64,000 nucleotides of DNA from Sva-07 sp963707515 (GCA_963707515.1 CAVPQI010000003.1:1-64000), one strand, 5' to 3'; shown: positions 53,450 through 62,841, counted from the first letter of the stretch. Notes: a model not told the origin generated them from the letters alone. A program made the numbers and translations.

Positions 53450-54715
53450 GTGAGCGAGCCCGGTGCGCCAACCGACGCCGCGATGCGTGGACGGCGCGGT
53501 GGCGACACCCGCCATCGGATCATGGCCGAGGCCTCCCGACTTTTCGCCGAGCAGGGATACGACGCCACCTCGGTCGACACGATCGCCCACGCCGCCGGCA
53601 TCGCCGCGCCGAGCATCTACAAGCACTTCCCGACCAAGCACGCGGTGCTCCTCGCCGTGACCGACCGCGCCACCCGCACCTCGCAGGCGCGACATGGGCT
53701 CGGTCACACCGACGACCTCCCCGGACAACTCGCCGCGCTGTTCGCCGAGTATCTCGCCGACGGGCAGATCCGACGGCGACGACTGTCGATCGAGCTCAGC
53801 CGGGCGGCGATGCGCAACGGCGAGGTCGCCGACGCGCTCGCCGGATACAACGCCGAGCTCCGCGCCGCCCTCGCCGAGACGATCGGACACTCCCGACCGT
53901 CACTCGACGTCGCCGAGCGCGACCTGCTCGCTCACCTCTTCCTCGTGCTGTTGATGGGTGGCATCCACCTCGACACCCTCGACGCCGACATGATCGGCGA
54001 CGCCGGACTGATCGACTTCCTCCGCGATCGCTTCGTCATCGTCCTCGCCACCGATCCGGCACCGGCCGAGGCGCGATCGCGCGGGCGACGTCCGCCGGTG
54101 TCGAGCGTCGACCCCGCCCCCGACCCGACCGACGGGCGGCGGGCGCGCACCGTCCGCACCCGTCGACGGATCCTCGACGCGGCGACCGAGCTCTTCGCGC
54201 TCCACGGGTACGACGGCACCTCGACCGAGATGATCGCATCGCGTGCCGAGATCACGGTGCCTGGCATGTACCGCCACGTCGCGTCGAAGGAGGAGCTGCT
54301 CGTCGAGGTCGGTCGGCGGGCATTCGACGGTTACCGACTCGTGCTTCCCGACGTGGACGACGGGCGCGGTGCCGACGGGCTGGCGAGTGCGATCGCGGCG
54401 TTCGCCCGTGACCGCGACGGCGTCGCTCGACGGTTGGCGGTCGAGCTCGACTTCGGCGCCTGGCGGAGCGAAGCGCTGGCCAGCGCGCTCGAACAGTTCC
54501 ATCGCGAAGTCCGCAGCGGCGTCGCCGAGGCGCTGATCGCCCACCAGCCGGAGATGTCTCCCGACGACGCCGATCGCTCGGCGATGGTCGTGCTGATGCT
54601 GTTCATGGGCACGGCGCACATCGACACCGTCGATCCGACGCTCGTCGACAACGCCGCCTGGCGGGCGTTCCTGCGCCGTCGTGTGCCGCAGCTCATCGCA
54701 TCACCCACCGGCTGA
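53450..54715 (+). CDS. double TetR-family regulator (two repressors fused)
   Basis: A 421-residue protein with two complete TetR modules. The first has HTH VDTIAHAAGIAAPSIYKHFPTK at about residues 42-63 and its own ligand domain to about 200. The second starts with TRRRILDAATELFALHGYDG at about residue 235 and HTH MIASRAEITVPGMYRHVASK. A linker rich in Arg, Pro and Asp joins them. The start is the GTG at 53450; an in-frame TTG at 53441 overlaps the previous stop. It closes the LLM/importer operon and probably regulates it. Confidence 0.83.
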   Translation: MSEPGAPTDAAMRGRRGGDTRHRIMAEASRLFAEQGYDATSVDTIAHAAGIAAPSIYKHFPTKHAVLLAVTDRATRTSQARHGLGHTDDLPGQLAALFAEYLADGQIRRRRLSIELSRAAMRNGEVADALAGYNAELRAALAETIGHSRPSLDVAERDLLAHLFLVLLMGGIHLDTLDADMIGDAGLIDFLRDRFVIVLATDPAPAEARSRGRRPPVSSVDPAPDPTDGRRARTVRTRRRILDAATELFALHGYDGTSTEMIASRAEITVPGMYRHVASKEELLVEVGRRAFDGYRLVLPDVDDGRGADGLASAIAAFARDRDGVARRLAVELDFGAWRSEALASALEQFHREVRSGVAEALIAHQPEMSPDDADRSAMVVLMLFMGTAHIDTVDPTLVDNAAWRAFLRRRVPQLIASPTG

Positions 54716-54720
54716 CCAGT

Positions 54721-54830
54721 CACGCCGAAACCCCCACGCCTGCCGAACCCCCCACGCCTGCCGAACACCGCCACACCGAACCGCCCACATCGAAACCCCC
54801 CACATCGAAACCCCCCACTCATGCCGAACC
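54721..54830. repeat. C-rich imperfect tandem repeat between double TetR and ligase genes
   Basis: Units of 15 or 18 bases, each ending CGAAC or CGAAAC, are repeated about six times, for example CCCCCACGCCTGCCGAAC twice and CCCACATCGAAAC twice. Unit lengths are multiples of three. The repeat lies just upstream of a GGAGGA ribosome site, in a 128-base intergenic gap. No CRISPR character: no fixed spacers. Confidence 0.75.
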
Positions 54831-54843
54831 TCTGGAGGAACCC

Positions 54844-56364
54844 ATGTTGACGATCGCATCGATGCTCGAGCGCCAGGCGGCGCGCCACGGCAGCACCGTG
54901 GCACTCATCGACGACCTCACCGGCGAGCAGTGGACGGTCGCCGAGCTCGATCGTGCGAGCACCTCGGCCGCGGCACAACTGATCGCCGGCGGCGTCACCG
55001 CAGGGGATCGTGTCGGCCTGCTCAGCGCCAACCATCCGTCGATGGTCATCACGTACCTCGCCGTCGCGCGGATCGGTGCGGTGTTGGTACCGCTCAACTG
55101 GCGGCTCACCGTCGCCGAGCTGAGCGGCATCGCCGCCGATGCGGAGCTCGGAGCGCTGGTGGCCAACACCGACCTCGCCGCGGCTGCCGAGCCGTTGGCC
55201 GACGGGGTCGGCATTGCCGACTCACGGCGCTGGTGGATCGGCGATGGCGATGTCGCGGCGCCCGGTCCGTGGCTCGATGTCGACCGCGCCGGGGCAGCCG
55301 TGGTGTGCCCACCTCCCGCCCCGGACGACCTGCTGTACCTGATGTACACGTCGGGGACGACCGGTCGCCCGAAAGGCGCCATGCACACCCACGCCACGAC
55401 GTTGGAGGCGGCGATCGGGGCGATCGAAGCGATGGACTACCGACCGGGTGACCGCTACCTGAACGTGATGCCCCTGTTCCACGTCGCCTCGCTGGCGATG
55501 GTCAACATCTGTCTCCGCCGTCGTTGTGCGATGGTCCTCGGACGCTCCTTCGACCCGGTCGCCGCGTGGCAGTCGATCGCCCGCCATCAGGTCAACGCGA
55601 TGATGGCGGTCCCGGTGATGCTGCAGGCGATGGCGGCGACGCTCGACCCGACGCTCGACACCAGCTCGTTGCGCGTGTTGTCGTCGGGCGCCGCGCCGGT
55701 GCCGCTGTCCCTGCTCGAGCAGTACCACGGGCTGGGGATCGACATCATCCAGGCCTACGGGCTGACCGAGACCGGAGGAGCGGTGTCGGTGTTGGACGCC
55801 GCGGACGCCGTCGAGCACCTCGGCAGCGCAGGCACCGCCTTGTTGACGCTCGAGATGCAGGTCGTCGATCCCGAGGGACGGCCGGTGCCACCCGGCGAGC
55901 CTGGTGAGATCGTCGTGCGCGGCCCGGCGGTGACGACGGGGTACTGGCGGTCGCCGGCGGCGACGGCGGCGGCGATCGAGGACGGGTGGTTCCACACGGG
56001 CGATGTCGGCGTCGTCGACGCCGACGGGTTCTTGACGATCCGCGACCGTCTCAAGGACATGGTGATCAGCGGTGGGGAGAACGTGTACTCCGCCGAGGTC
56101 GAGTCCGTCCTGCTCGAACACGCCGCGGTCACCGACGTGGCGGTGATCGCCGTCCCCTCTACGCGGTGGGGTGAATCGCCGTGCGCCGTCGTGGTCGCGG
56201 ACGGAGTGGACGCCGCCGAGTTGATGGCGTGGTCGCGCGACCGCATGGCGTCGTTCAAGGCGCCGAAGGTCGTCGAGTTCGTCGACGCCCTCCCGCGCAA
56301 CGCAAGCGGCAAGGTGCTCAAGCACGAACTGCGTACGTTGTTCCCGGGTCCCGCCCCGGAGTGA
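54844..56364 (+). CDS. acyl-CoA synthetase / AMP-dependent ligase
   Basis: A 506-residue adenylate-forming ligase with YTSGTTGRPKGAM, YGLTETGGAVS, TGDVGVVDADGF and the catalytic lysine in NASGKVLKHEL. It is the third CoA ligase of the block and would activate an acid intermediate. GGAGGA is placed 6 bases before the ATG. It starts a separate transcript or continues the double-TetR one across the C-rich repeat. Confidence 0.9.
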   Translation: MLTIASMLERQAARHGSTVALIDDLTGEQWTVAELDRASTSAAAQLIAGGVTAGDRVGLLSANHPSMVITYLAVARIGAVLVPLNWRLTVAELSGIAADAELGALVANTDLAAAAEPLADGVGIADSRRWWIGDGDVAAPGPWLDVDRAGAAVVCPPPAPDDLLYLMYTSGTTGRPKGAMHTHATTLEAAIGAIEAMDYRPGDRYLNVMPLFHVASLAMVNICLRRRCAMVLGRSFDPVAAWQSIARHQVNAMMAVPVMLQAMAATLDPTLDTSSLRVLSSGAAPVPLSLLEQYHGLGIDIIQAYGLTETGGAVSVLDAADAVEHLGSAGTALLTLEMQVVDPEGRPVPPGEPGEIVVRGPAVTTGYWRSPAATAAAIEDGWFHTGDVGVVDADGFLTIRDRLKDMVISGGENVYSAEVESVLLEHAAVTDVAVIAVPSTRWGESPCAVVVADGVDAAELMAWSRDRMASFKAPKVVEFVDALPRNASGKVLKHELRTLFPGPAPE

Positions 56365-56487
56365 GGAAATGGCCCTGGACAGGGGCCCATGACCGACCAA
56401 TACTGAGTCGATGGTGGTCCGTTCAACGAACCAGCCGGCGTCGACCTCGTTCTGGTCACGACGGACCGCTGAGGTGATCGTGGCCTC

Positions 56488-56503
56488 ACCCGCACGAGCG
56501 GGT
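56488..56503. promoter_or_regulatory. ACCCGC-ACGA-GCGGGT hairpin just before the adhesin start
   Basis: A perfect 6+4+6 inverted repeat ends five bases before the adhesin ATG (56509) and takes the place where a ribosome site would be. It could hide the start in the mRNA or be an operator. There is no other Shine-Dalgarno sequence. Confidence 0.5.
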
Positions 56504-56508
56504 ATGCG

Positions 56509-57801
56509 ATGATCCAGCGCTCGCTCAGCCCGCGCAAGCGATGGGCCGTCGTCGTCGGCGTCGTGGCCAGTTTGGCGATCGTCGGGTCGGCGGCGGCGAC
56601 CCTGTCGGACCCACCGCCCACCGCCACACCGCGCGCCGGCGTCCCCTCGGAACTCATCGTGTCCGCGCTCGGCGCGGGTGTGGGTGTCGCCGGGCAGATC
56701 GGACCGGTCGGCAGCGTCTCCGACCCCGACGACGCGTATCCACCCGACCTCACCGGCTTCACGCCCCAGAACCTGAGCTTCAGCGGGGTCATCCAAGGGA
56801 CCCCGCCGGCCGGTCCTCCGCCGACGCTGTCGCTCTACTGCATCGACATCCGCACGCCGACGGGGATCAACTACGGCTACAACCTGGGCACCTGGTCCGA
56901 AGCCAGCGTGTCCAACAACGGCTACGTGGCTCGAATCCTCAACGAGTACTACCCGACGACGTCGGAGCCGGCGATCGGCAGTCCGGGCATCGACAGCACC
57001 GCCGACCAGGCTGCCGCCGTGCAGTCGGCGATCTGGTACTTCAGCGACAACTTCGTGATTGCCGCGACCGACCCGCACTTCGCCGCGGTGCAGGCGATCG
57101 TCAACACCGTGCGGGAGCAGGAGCCGCTTCCCCAGCCGGCACAGCCGACCCTCGCGATCACGCCACCGGCGTCGACGACGGGCGATGTCGGCTCGCTCAT
57201 CGGTCCGTTCACGATCGACACGTCGTCGACCGAACCCGTCACGTTCACGTTCAACGCCGGCGAGGCGTTCGCCGACGCCGCGGCGACACAGCCGCTGACC
57301 TCACCGGCGGCGCTGGCCGACGGTGACACCGTCTACATCCGCTCCAACGACGTCGGTCCCGTGATCCTCGGCGCGTCGACGGAGGTCACGGTGCCGACCG
57401 GCGCGGCCTATCTCTACAGCGGCAACATCGATGGAGTGGAGCAGGCGCAGAAGCTGATTCTCGCCGAGTCGGCGACGTTCGACGTCCGCGCCGAAGGCGC
57501 GGCGGACTTCCAGGAGCCGGCGACGACGACGACGTCCTCGACCACGACCACCACGAGCACGACGACCACGACGACCACGACACCGACGACGACATCGTCC
57601 ACGTCCACCTCGACCACGTCGACCACCGACCCAGCGACGACGACGCCCAGCGTGTCGACGACGACGATCCCGACCGGGGTGGGGCCGTCGGGACCGTTGC
57701 CGACCACCGGTTCGAGCATCGCACCGAGCGTTGCCATTGCGGCGATGCTCGCCCTGCTCGGTGGCAGTCTGATCCTCATCGGCCGCCGACCGGAGTCCTG
57801 A
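56509..57801 (+). CDS. sortase-anchored thioester-domain surface adhesin
   Basis: A 430-residue cell-wall protein. It has an N-terminal signal or membrane segment (VVVGVVASLAIVGSAAA). A thioester domain has Cys111 in YCIDIRTPTG and Gln172 in AAVQSAIWYF, the Cys-Gln pair that forms an internal thioester in Gram-positive adhesins. A beta-sandwich of about 100 residues follows. A Thr/Ser-rich stalk (about residues 340-385) leads to LPTTG at 397-401, then a hydrophobic tail and RRPES. It should be bound covalently to the wall by sortase and could crosslink to host or surface amines. No sortase gene is in the window. Confidence 0.87.
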   Translation: MIQRSLSPRKRWAVVVGVVASLAIVGSAAATLSDPPPTATPRAGVPSELIVSALGAGVGVAGQIGPVGSVSDPDDAYPPDLTGFTPQNLSFSGVIQGTPPAGPPPTLSLYCIDIRTPTGINYGYNLGTWSEASVSNNGYVARILNEYYPTTSEPAIGSPGIDSTADQAAAVQSAIWYFSDNFVIAATDPHFAAVQAIVNTVREQEPLPQPAQPTLAITPPASTTGDVGSLIGPFTIDTSSTEPVTFTFNAGEAFADAAATQPLTSPAALADGDTVYIRSNDVGPVILGASTEVTVPTGAAYLYSGNIDGVEQAQKLILAESATFDVRAEGAADFQEPATTTTSSTTTTTSTTTTTTTTPTTTSSTSTSTTSTTDPATTTPSVSTTTIPTGVGPSGPLPTTGSSIAPSVAIAAMLALLGGSLILIGRRPES

Positions 57802-57866
57802 TCTCCGCCGGAGCGGCCGTCCGCCGGGGGGTGGGCGGCCGCCGGCCACCACAACGTCACCGAACG

Positions 57867-57960
57867 TCAGTCGTAACGGGTGATTCGATCGGTGCCCGAC
57901 GTCGGCTCCTTCACGCCGTGCTGGTCGAGGACCTCCACCGACCGCGGTTCGTGATCGAGC
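57867..57960 (-). pseudogene. remnant of a second glutamate decarboxylase, C-terminal end only
   Basis: About 31 codons encode LDHEPRSVEVLDQHGVKEPT and end ...ITRYD with a stop at 57867. They align with the last residues of the adjacent gadB (LLDDYHRSMKVLEKHGPKEP). The bases after both stops are also alike: TGACGTTCGGT followed by a G+C-rich hairpin. Upstream of 57960 the likeness fades. It is what is left of a duplicated or deleted gadB copy. Confidence 0.65.
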
Positions 57961-58023
57961 TCGGCGGACGTCGGATCCGTTCGGGCCGTGCGGGACGGGA
58001 CCTCGATCGACGCCCTCGCCCGC

Positions 58024-58051
58024 TGGGTGGCGGCCGTCCGGCCGCCACCCA
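58024..58051. terminator. strong G+C hairpin after gadB
   Basis: TGGGTGGCGGCC pairs with GGCCGCCACCCA around a 4-base loop, 10 bases past the gadB stop on the minus strand. No U-tract follows, so termination is possible but not certain. A weaker hairpin (about 57829-57850) follows the gadB remnant in the same relative place. Confidence 0.5.
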
Positions 58052-58060
58052 TACCGAACG

Positions 58061-59462
58061 TCAGTGGTGGAAGCTGGTTCCCTCTTCGGCCGTCAGCGGT
58101 TCCTTCGGGCCGTGCTTCTCGAGGACCTTCATCGACCGGTGGTAGTCGTCGAGCAGCAGCCCGGCCATGTCGCGGCTGAAGTCGTGGCGCACCAGGATGC
58201 GCTGGATGGCCAGGTCCTCGCGGTCGGGCGGCAGCGTGTAGGCCGGCACCTGCCACCCGCGGGTGCGCAGCCGGTCGGCCAGGTCGAACAGGCGTGAAGC
58301 CGTGGTCGACGCCCTCCTTGAGCTTCCAGGTGAGGCCCGGGATGCCGCCGCGACCGTCGTAGATCATCTCGAACGGGCCCATCTCGGCGATCTCGTCGGC
58401 GAGGTACCGCGCGGTCGCGTAGCCGGCCTCGTGGATCTTGCGGTAGCCCTCGCGGCCGAGCCGCAGGAAGTTGTAGTACTGGGCGACGATCTGCCCGCCC
58501 GGGCGCGAGAAGTTCAGCGCGAAGATCGGCATGTCGCCGCCGAGGTAGTTGACGTGGAAGACCAGGTCGTCCGGGCAGGTCCTCGGCGTCGCGCCAGACG
58601 ACCCAGCCGACGCCCGAGCGGTGCCAGGCCGAACTTGTGGCCGGACGCGTTGATCGACTTCACGCGCGGCAGGCGGAAGTCCCAGACGAGGTCCGGCTCG
58701 ACGAACGGGGCGATGAAGCCGCCGCTCGCTCCGTCGACGTGGATCGGGATGTCGAGCCCGGTGTCCGCCTGCAGCTTGTCCAGCGCCGCCGCCGACGTCG
58801 GCGACCGGCTCGTACTGGCAGGTGAACGTGACGCCGAGCGTCGGCACGACGCCGATGGTGTTCTCGTCGACCCGCTCGAGAGCACCTCCTCCGGCGTTCA
58901 TGATCAGCCGGTCGCCCTCCATCGGGATCTCGCGATGCTCGACGTCCCAGTAGCGGGTGAACTTGTGCCAGCAGATCTGGACCGGACCGGTGACCAGGTT
59001 CGGCCGGTCGGTCGGCTTGCCGGCGGCGCGCCGGCGCTCGCGCCACTTCCACAGCAGCGCCATCCCGCCGAGCATCGCCGCCTCGCTCGAGCCGGTGGTC
59101 GAGGTGCCCGAGCGTGTTCGCCGCGTCCGGGCAGTTCCACAGGTCGGCGAGCATGTGCACGCAGCGCGCCTCGAGCTCGGCGGTCTGCGGGTACTCGTCC
59201 TTGTCGATCATGTTCTTGTCGATCGACAGCGTCCATCAGCTCGCTGGACCTCGGGCTCGACCCACGTCTGGCAGAACGTCGCCAGGTTCTGGCGCGAGTT
59301 GCCGTCGAGCATCAGCTCGTCGTGCACGACCTGGTAGGCGTGCCGCGGCGATCGTGTTCGTCGTCGGGAAACCGGTACTTCGGCATCGACACGGACAGAT
59401 CGCTCGAGGCGAACACGTCGTCTTCGAGGGCATCACGCACTGTGCGCTTGTTGTGCAACATG
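58061..59462 (-). pseudogene. gadB: glutamate decarboxylase GadB, multiple frameshifts
   Basis: This PLP enzyme converts glutamate to GABA and CO2 and consumes a proton. It starts MLHNKRTVRDALEDD at 59462 and ends KEPLTAEEGTSFHH at 58061. Blocks of high likeness include DELMLDGNSRQNLATFCQTW, DKNMIDKDEYPQTAELEARC, GVTFTCQYEPV, DIPIHVDGASGGFIAPF and SINASGHKFGLAPL with the PLP lysine. The frame changes at about eight places (near 59345, 59235, 59222, 59103, 58795, 58615, 58575, 58291); where I can align codons most need one G or C removed. All catalytic blocks survive. It lies downstream of gadC and the lipoprotein on the same strand. Confidence 0.85.
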
Positions 59463-59545
59463 GAACTCTGCTTTCTCGGTGGGGTGCGTCGTCGCGGTGA
59501 TCGCGGCGTCGCTCGAGGAGCCGGCTGCCGTCCGTCGGTCGGTCC

Positions 59546-60005
59546 CTATGGTGTGGGAATCGTCTCCTCCTGCTTGAGCTCGTCGATCACCTCCTGGAAC
59601 GCGTCGACCTGGTCGGGGCAGTAGGTCTCGATCACGACGAGGTCGTACTCGACCAGGGTGGGGTCGAGGACGACCCGTCGCAGGTTGCCGGAGTTGTTGC
59701 CGAACTGGGACAGCGACAACTCGTGCTGGAGCTCGCCCACGTTCTCGCAGCTGACGCCGCCGTCGGTGCCGTAGAGCGCGGTCGCCGTGGCGATGTCGAC
59801 GGCCGGGCAGGCCGGCCGCGGCGAGGTTCTCGTCGAACTGCGCGGCGAGCGCTTGTGCCGCATCGCTGTCGGGGTCGGACGCCGAGCCAGCAGGCGTGCA
59901 GGCACCGAGCCCGATCCCGAGGGCGGCAGCGAGGATCGCCGTGCAACGTCGTGCCGGGCGTGTGGTTCGTGGTCGCTTGGTCATCATTGGATTGACGGTC
60001 GTCAT
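59546..60005 (-). pseudogene. small lipoprotein in the gad operon, one frameshift
   Basis: About 150 residues. The N-terminus is a lipoprotein signal (AILAAALGIGLGACTPAGSA). After LAAAGLP, near 59810, the frame changes and the protein continues PAVDIATATALYGTDGGVSC, then LVVIETYCPDQVDAFQEVID, ending ETIPTP at 59546. Two cysteines remain in the folded part. I do not recognise the family. It sits between gadC and gadB, so a periplasmic role in acid response is inferred only from position. Confidence 0.6.
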
Positions 60006-60010
60006 TGGAC

Positions 60011-61485
60011 TCAGGCCTCCTGAACGGTCGCGTCGGAATGCGTGTGTCCGTGGGCTCCTCGAGCTTCCATTCCGGCTTGCGGAGCTTGTACAAGATGAAC
60101 GGCCAGACGCCGAGGACGACGATGCCGACCACCAGGATCAGGATGTAGAGGCCCTGGGGCGTCGAGTCCGCGTTGCCTGACGGCTCGACGAAGCCGAGCA
60201 GGAACGCCGCCAGCGCTCGCCAAGAAGCCGATCCAACCGACCAGCGGCCATCGCCGGCGTGCGGAACCCGCGCTGGCACCTCGGGGTGCGTGCGGCGCAG
60301 CCGCATCGCCGCCAGGAACATGACCATGTACATCAGCAGGTACAGCTGCACCGCCATCGCCGTGAGGATCCAGAAGACCGACTGGACCGACGGCAAGATG
60401 GCGAACAACACCGCCATCGCCGTCACGATCACACCCTGCACGCAACATGATCGGGACCTGCATCCCCTTGTTGTTGGTCTGCTGCAGACGGGGCGGCAGG
60501 TACCCTGCTTTGCCGACGAGGAGGAGCCCGCGGCTCGGGCCGGGGATCCAGATGACGACCGAGGCGAGAATGCCGATGACGATCAGCAGCGCCATCACCG
60601 TGGTGCCCCATGGACATCCCGAGATGCTTGAAGAAGACGTCGAACGCCTGCAGCACGCCTTGGGTGAGGTTGACGCTCGAGCCCGGCACCCCGACCGAGA
60701 TGGCCAGCGTCGGCAGGATGAAGACGAACAGGATCAGGACGACCGACAAGACGATCGCCTTCGGGAACTCGCTGCTCGGCCGGCGCATCTCCGTGACGTG
60801 GACGGCATTCATCTCCATGCCGGCGTAGGAGAGGAAGTTGCTGACGATGAGGACGATGCTCGCCAGCCCGGTGAACTTCGGGAACCACTGCGCGTCACTG
60901 ATCGGTGAGAGCTGCGATTTGCCGCCGTCTTGCAGGAAGATGATGGCGAAGATGATCAGCGCAGCCGCCGGCACGATCGTGCCGATCGATGAACCCCCAC
61001 GTCCCGACCTTGGCGAACGCGTCGACGCCGCGGCTGGCGATGAGCGTCGAGAACCAGTACACGACCAGGATCACCAGACCGGTGAAGAGGCCCGAGTTGG
61101 CCAGGCTGGGATCGAACACGTACGCCAGCGCCGAGGCGAAGAACGCCAGCTGCGCTGGATACCAGGCGACGTTCTGCATCCACTGCTGCCAGATGGCGAA
61201 GAATCCGATGCGGTCGCCGAACGCCTCCTTCACCCAGACGAAGACGCCGCCTTTCCACCCGCTGGCCAACTCGGCGGCCACGAGGGCCACCGGCACCATG
61301 AACAGGATCGCCGGCAGGACGTACAGGAAGATCGACGACCAGTCGTAGGCGGCCATGGCGGGCAACCCGCGAACGCTGGCGACCGCCGTGGCGATCAGGA
61401 TCGCCATCGAGGTGGCGCTGATGAATGACCGGCGCTGCACCCCTTCGGTGGACTCGTTCGGCTGAACGTCTTCCTCAGTAGTCAT
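60011..61485 (-). pseudogene. gadC: glutamate:GABA antiporter GadC (APC family), multiple frameshifts
   Basis: An inner-membrane antiporter exchanging external glutamate for GABA made by GadB. The ATG at 61485 follows GGGAGG. Recognisable parts are ATSMAILIATAVASVRGLPA, GWKGGVFVWVKEAFGDRIGF, NFLSYAGMEMNAVHVTEMRR, IPGPSRGLLLVGKAGYLPP and LLMYMVMFLAAMRLRRTHPE, about 12 membrane segments in all. The frame changes near 60988, 60608, 60442 and at two or three points between 60265 and 60215. The exact end is unsure; a stop at 60011 just before the lipoprotein start is most likely. Confidence 0.85.
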
Positions 61486-61755
61486 CTGACCTCCCGGGAT
61501 TGATCCGGTCAACGCCCGAGGTGCCGGGTGTTCGGCCGGATGACATCACTCGCCCAGTGACACGGATGCATCGTGTTCGCTCACGACAATGCCGATCCTT
61601 CCACCCGCATTCGACGCTGTCGAGAGAAACTTTTCGGCGCGCTCGAGAGCGTCTTGCAACTAAGGTCAAGACACCTGGTGGACGGGGCCGTGACGCAGTC
61701 AGCGCCCGGTGAGCAATCGCCAACTCTTCAACTCGCCAACCCGCCGGGGGGCCGC
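61486..61755. promoter_or_regulatory. divergent promoter region of the gad operon and yhiM
   Basis: The 270-base gap between gadC and yhiM must hold both promoters. A short palindrome CGCTC-GA-GAGCG lies at 61640-61651. The sequence is less G+C-rich around 61620-61670. No gad-box or known acid-response site could be recognised. Confidence 0.4.
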
Positions 61756-62817
61756 ATGAACTATTCGGTCAGCGTCATCTTCCGGGCGATCCCGCTCGCC
61801 ATGATGGCCGTGTGCGTCGGGTTCGGCGTCTACGTCTGGAACGCTGATGATGCGGCCAGCAACTTCGTCGCCGGCCGCGTCGTCACGTTCCTCGGCGCGA
61901 TCTGTCTCTGTCTTTTCTGCACCGCGGCGACGATCATTCGACAGCTCATCGGTCGCTTCGGCGCCGTCGACCGCATCGTCTACCCCACGCTCGGCTACCT
62001 GGCCGCGATCGGCACCGCGGCGTACGGGATCTCGCTCTTCGCCGGTGCGTCCGGCAGCGGCCAGAGCCCGGAGTACGTGGCCGGGCACGTCGTGTTCGGT
62101 CTCGGGCTGATCTGTGGCTGCGTGGCCACGGTGGCCACGGCCTCGACCAAGTTCTCGATGATCCCCGCCAACTCCGCCGCGCCGCCCGGGGACCGGCCAC
62201 CACCCGGGGCGTTCGGCGGAGGTGCCGTTGCCGTGATGGGGGCGATCCCGATCGTGCTGGCAGCGGTCGCCTGGGCCGTCGGGATCGGCAACCTGGTGAT
62301 GACCACGTCGCCGAGCAGGTTCACGGTCGGTCACGTGGTCAGCGGCCTGGCGATGATCTGCACCAGCCTGATCGCGCTGGTGTGGAGCATCCTGCGCCAG
62401 GTCCAGGACTCGTACGGCCCGGCCGATCGAACCCGATGGCCGGCGCTGGTGATCGTCATGGGTGCGGCCAGCATGGTGTGGGGGATCGCCCTGCTGGTCA
62501 TCGACGACAAGCCGTACTACCGCACACCCGGGTTCGTGATGATCGGCCTCGGCCTCGTCTGCTTCAGCATCCTCAGCAAGGTCGGCCTGCTCGCGCTGGT
62601 GTGGCGCCGGACGTTCGCGCTCGCCAACCGGGTCCCGCTGATCCCGGTCACCACCGCACTCAGCTGCCTCTTCCTCGCCGCCTTCGTGTTCCAGGCGGCG
62701 ATCACCGATTCGAGCGTCTTCATCGCCGCCCACGTGCTGGTGGGCCTCGGCGCGGTCTGCTTCACGCTGTTCTCGATCGTCTCGATCCTCGAGAGCGGCA
62801 CGTCGTCGTCGACGTGA
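61756..62817 (+). CDS. yhiM: YhiM-family (DUF2776) acid-resistance membrane protein
   Basis: A 353-residue inner-membrane protein with about ten membrane helices. It is strikingly like enterobacterial YhiM from end to end, including EYVAGHVVFGLGLICGCVAT, LSKVGLLALVWRRTFALANR and the C-terminal LVGLGAVCFTLFSIVSILES. In E. coli YhiM is needed for full acid resistance. The frame is intact here, unlike its neighbours. The ATG at 61756 follows GGGGGG. It is divergent from gadC, so the island combines GadB, GadC and YhiM. Confidence 0.88.
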   Translation: MNYSVSVIFRAIPLAMMAVCVGFGVYVWNADDAASNFVAGRVVTFLGAICLCLFCTAATIIRQLIGRFGAVDRIVYPTLGYLAAIGTAAYGISLFAGASGSGQSPEYVAGHVVFGLGLICGCVATVATASTKFSMIPANSAAPPGDRPPPGAFGGGAVAVMGAIPIVLAAVAWAVGIGNLVMTTSPSRFTVGHVVSGLAMICTSLIALVWSILRQVQDSYGPADRTRWPALVIVMGAASMVWGIALLVIDDKPYYRTPGFVMIGLGLVCFSILSKVGLLALVWRRTFALANRVPLIPVTTALSCLFLAAFVFQAAITDSSVFIAAHVLVGLGAVCFTLFSIVSILESGTSSST

Positions 62818-62841
62818 GCGTCGTCGCTCCCGCGACGACGC

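Noticed and set aside
54721..54830. Short CRISPR array
   Set aside because: Units are adjacent without spacers and vary in length by three bases; no cas genes are present.
57867..61485. Programmed frameshifting of gadB and gadC
   Set aside because: The breaks lack shared slippery sites or downstream pseudoknots, are many, and sit at unrelated codons. Errors or mutation explain them better.
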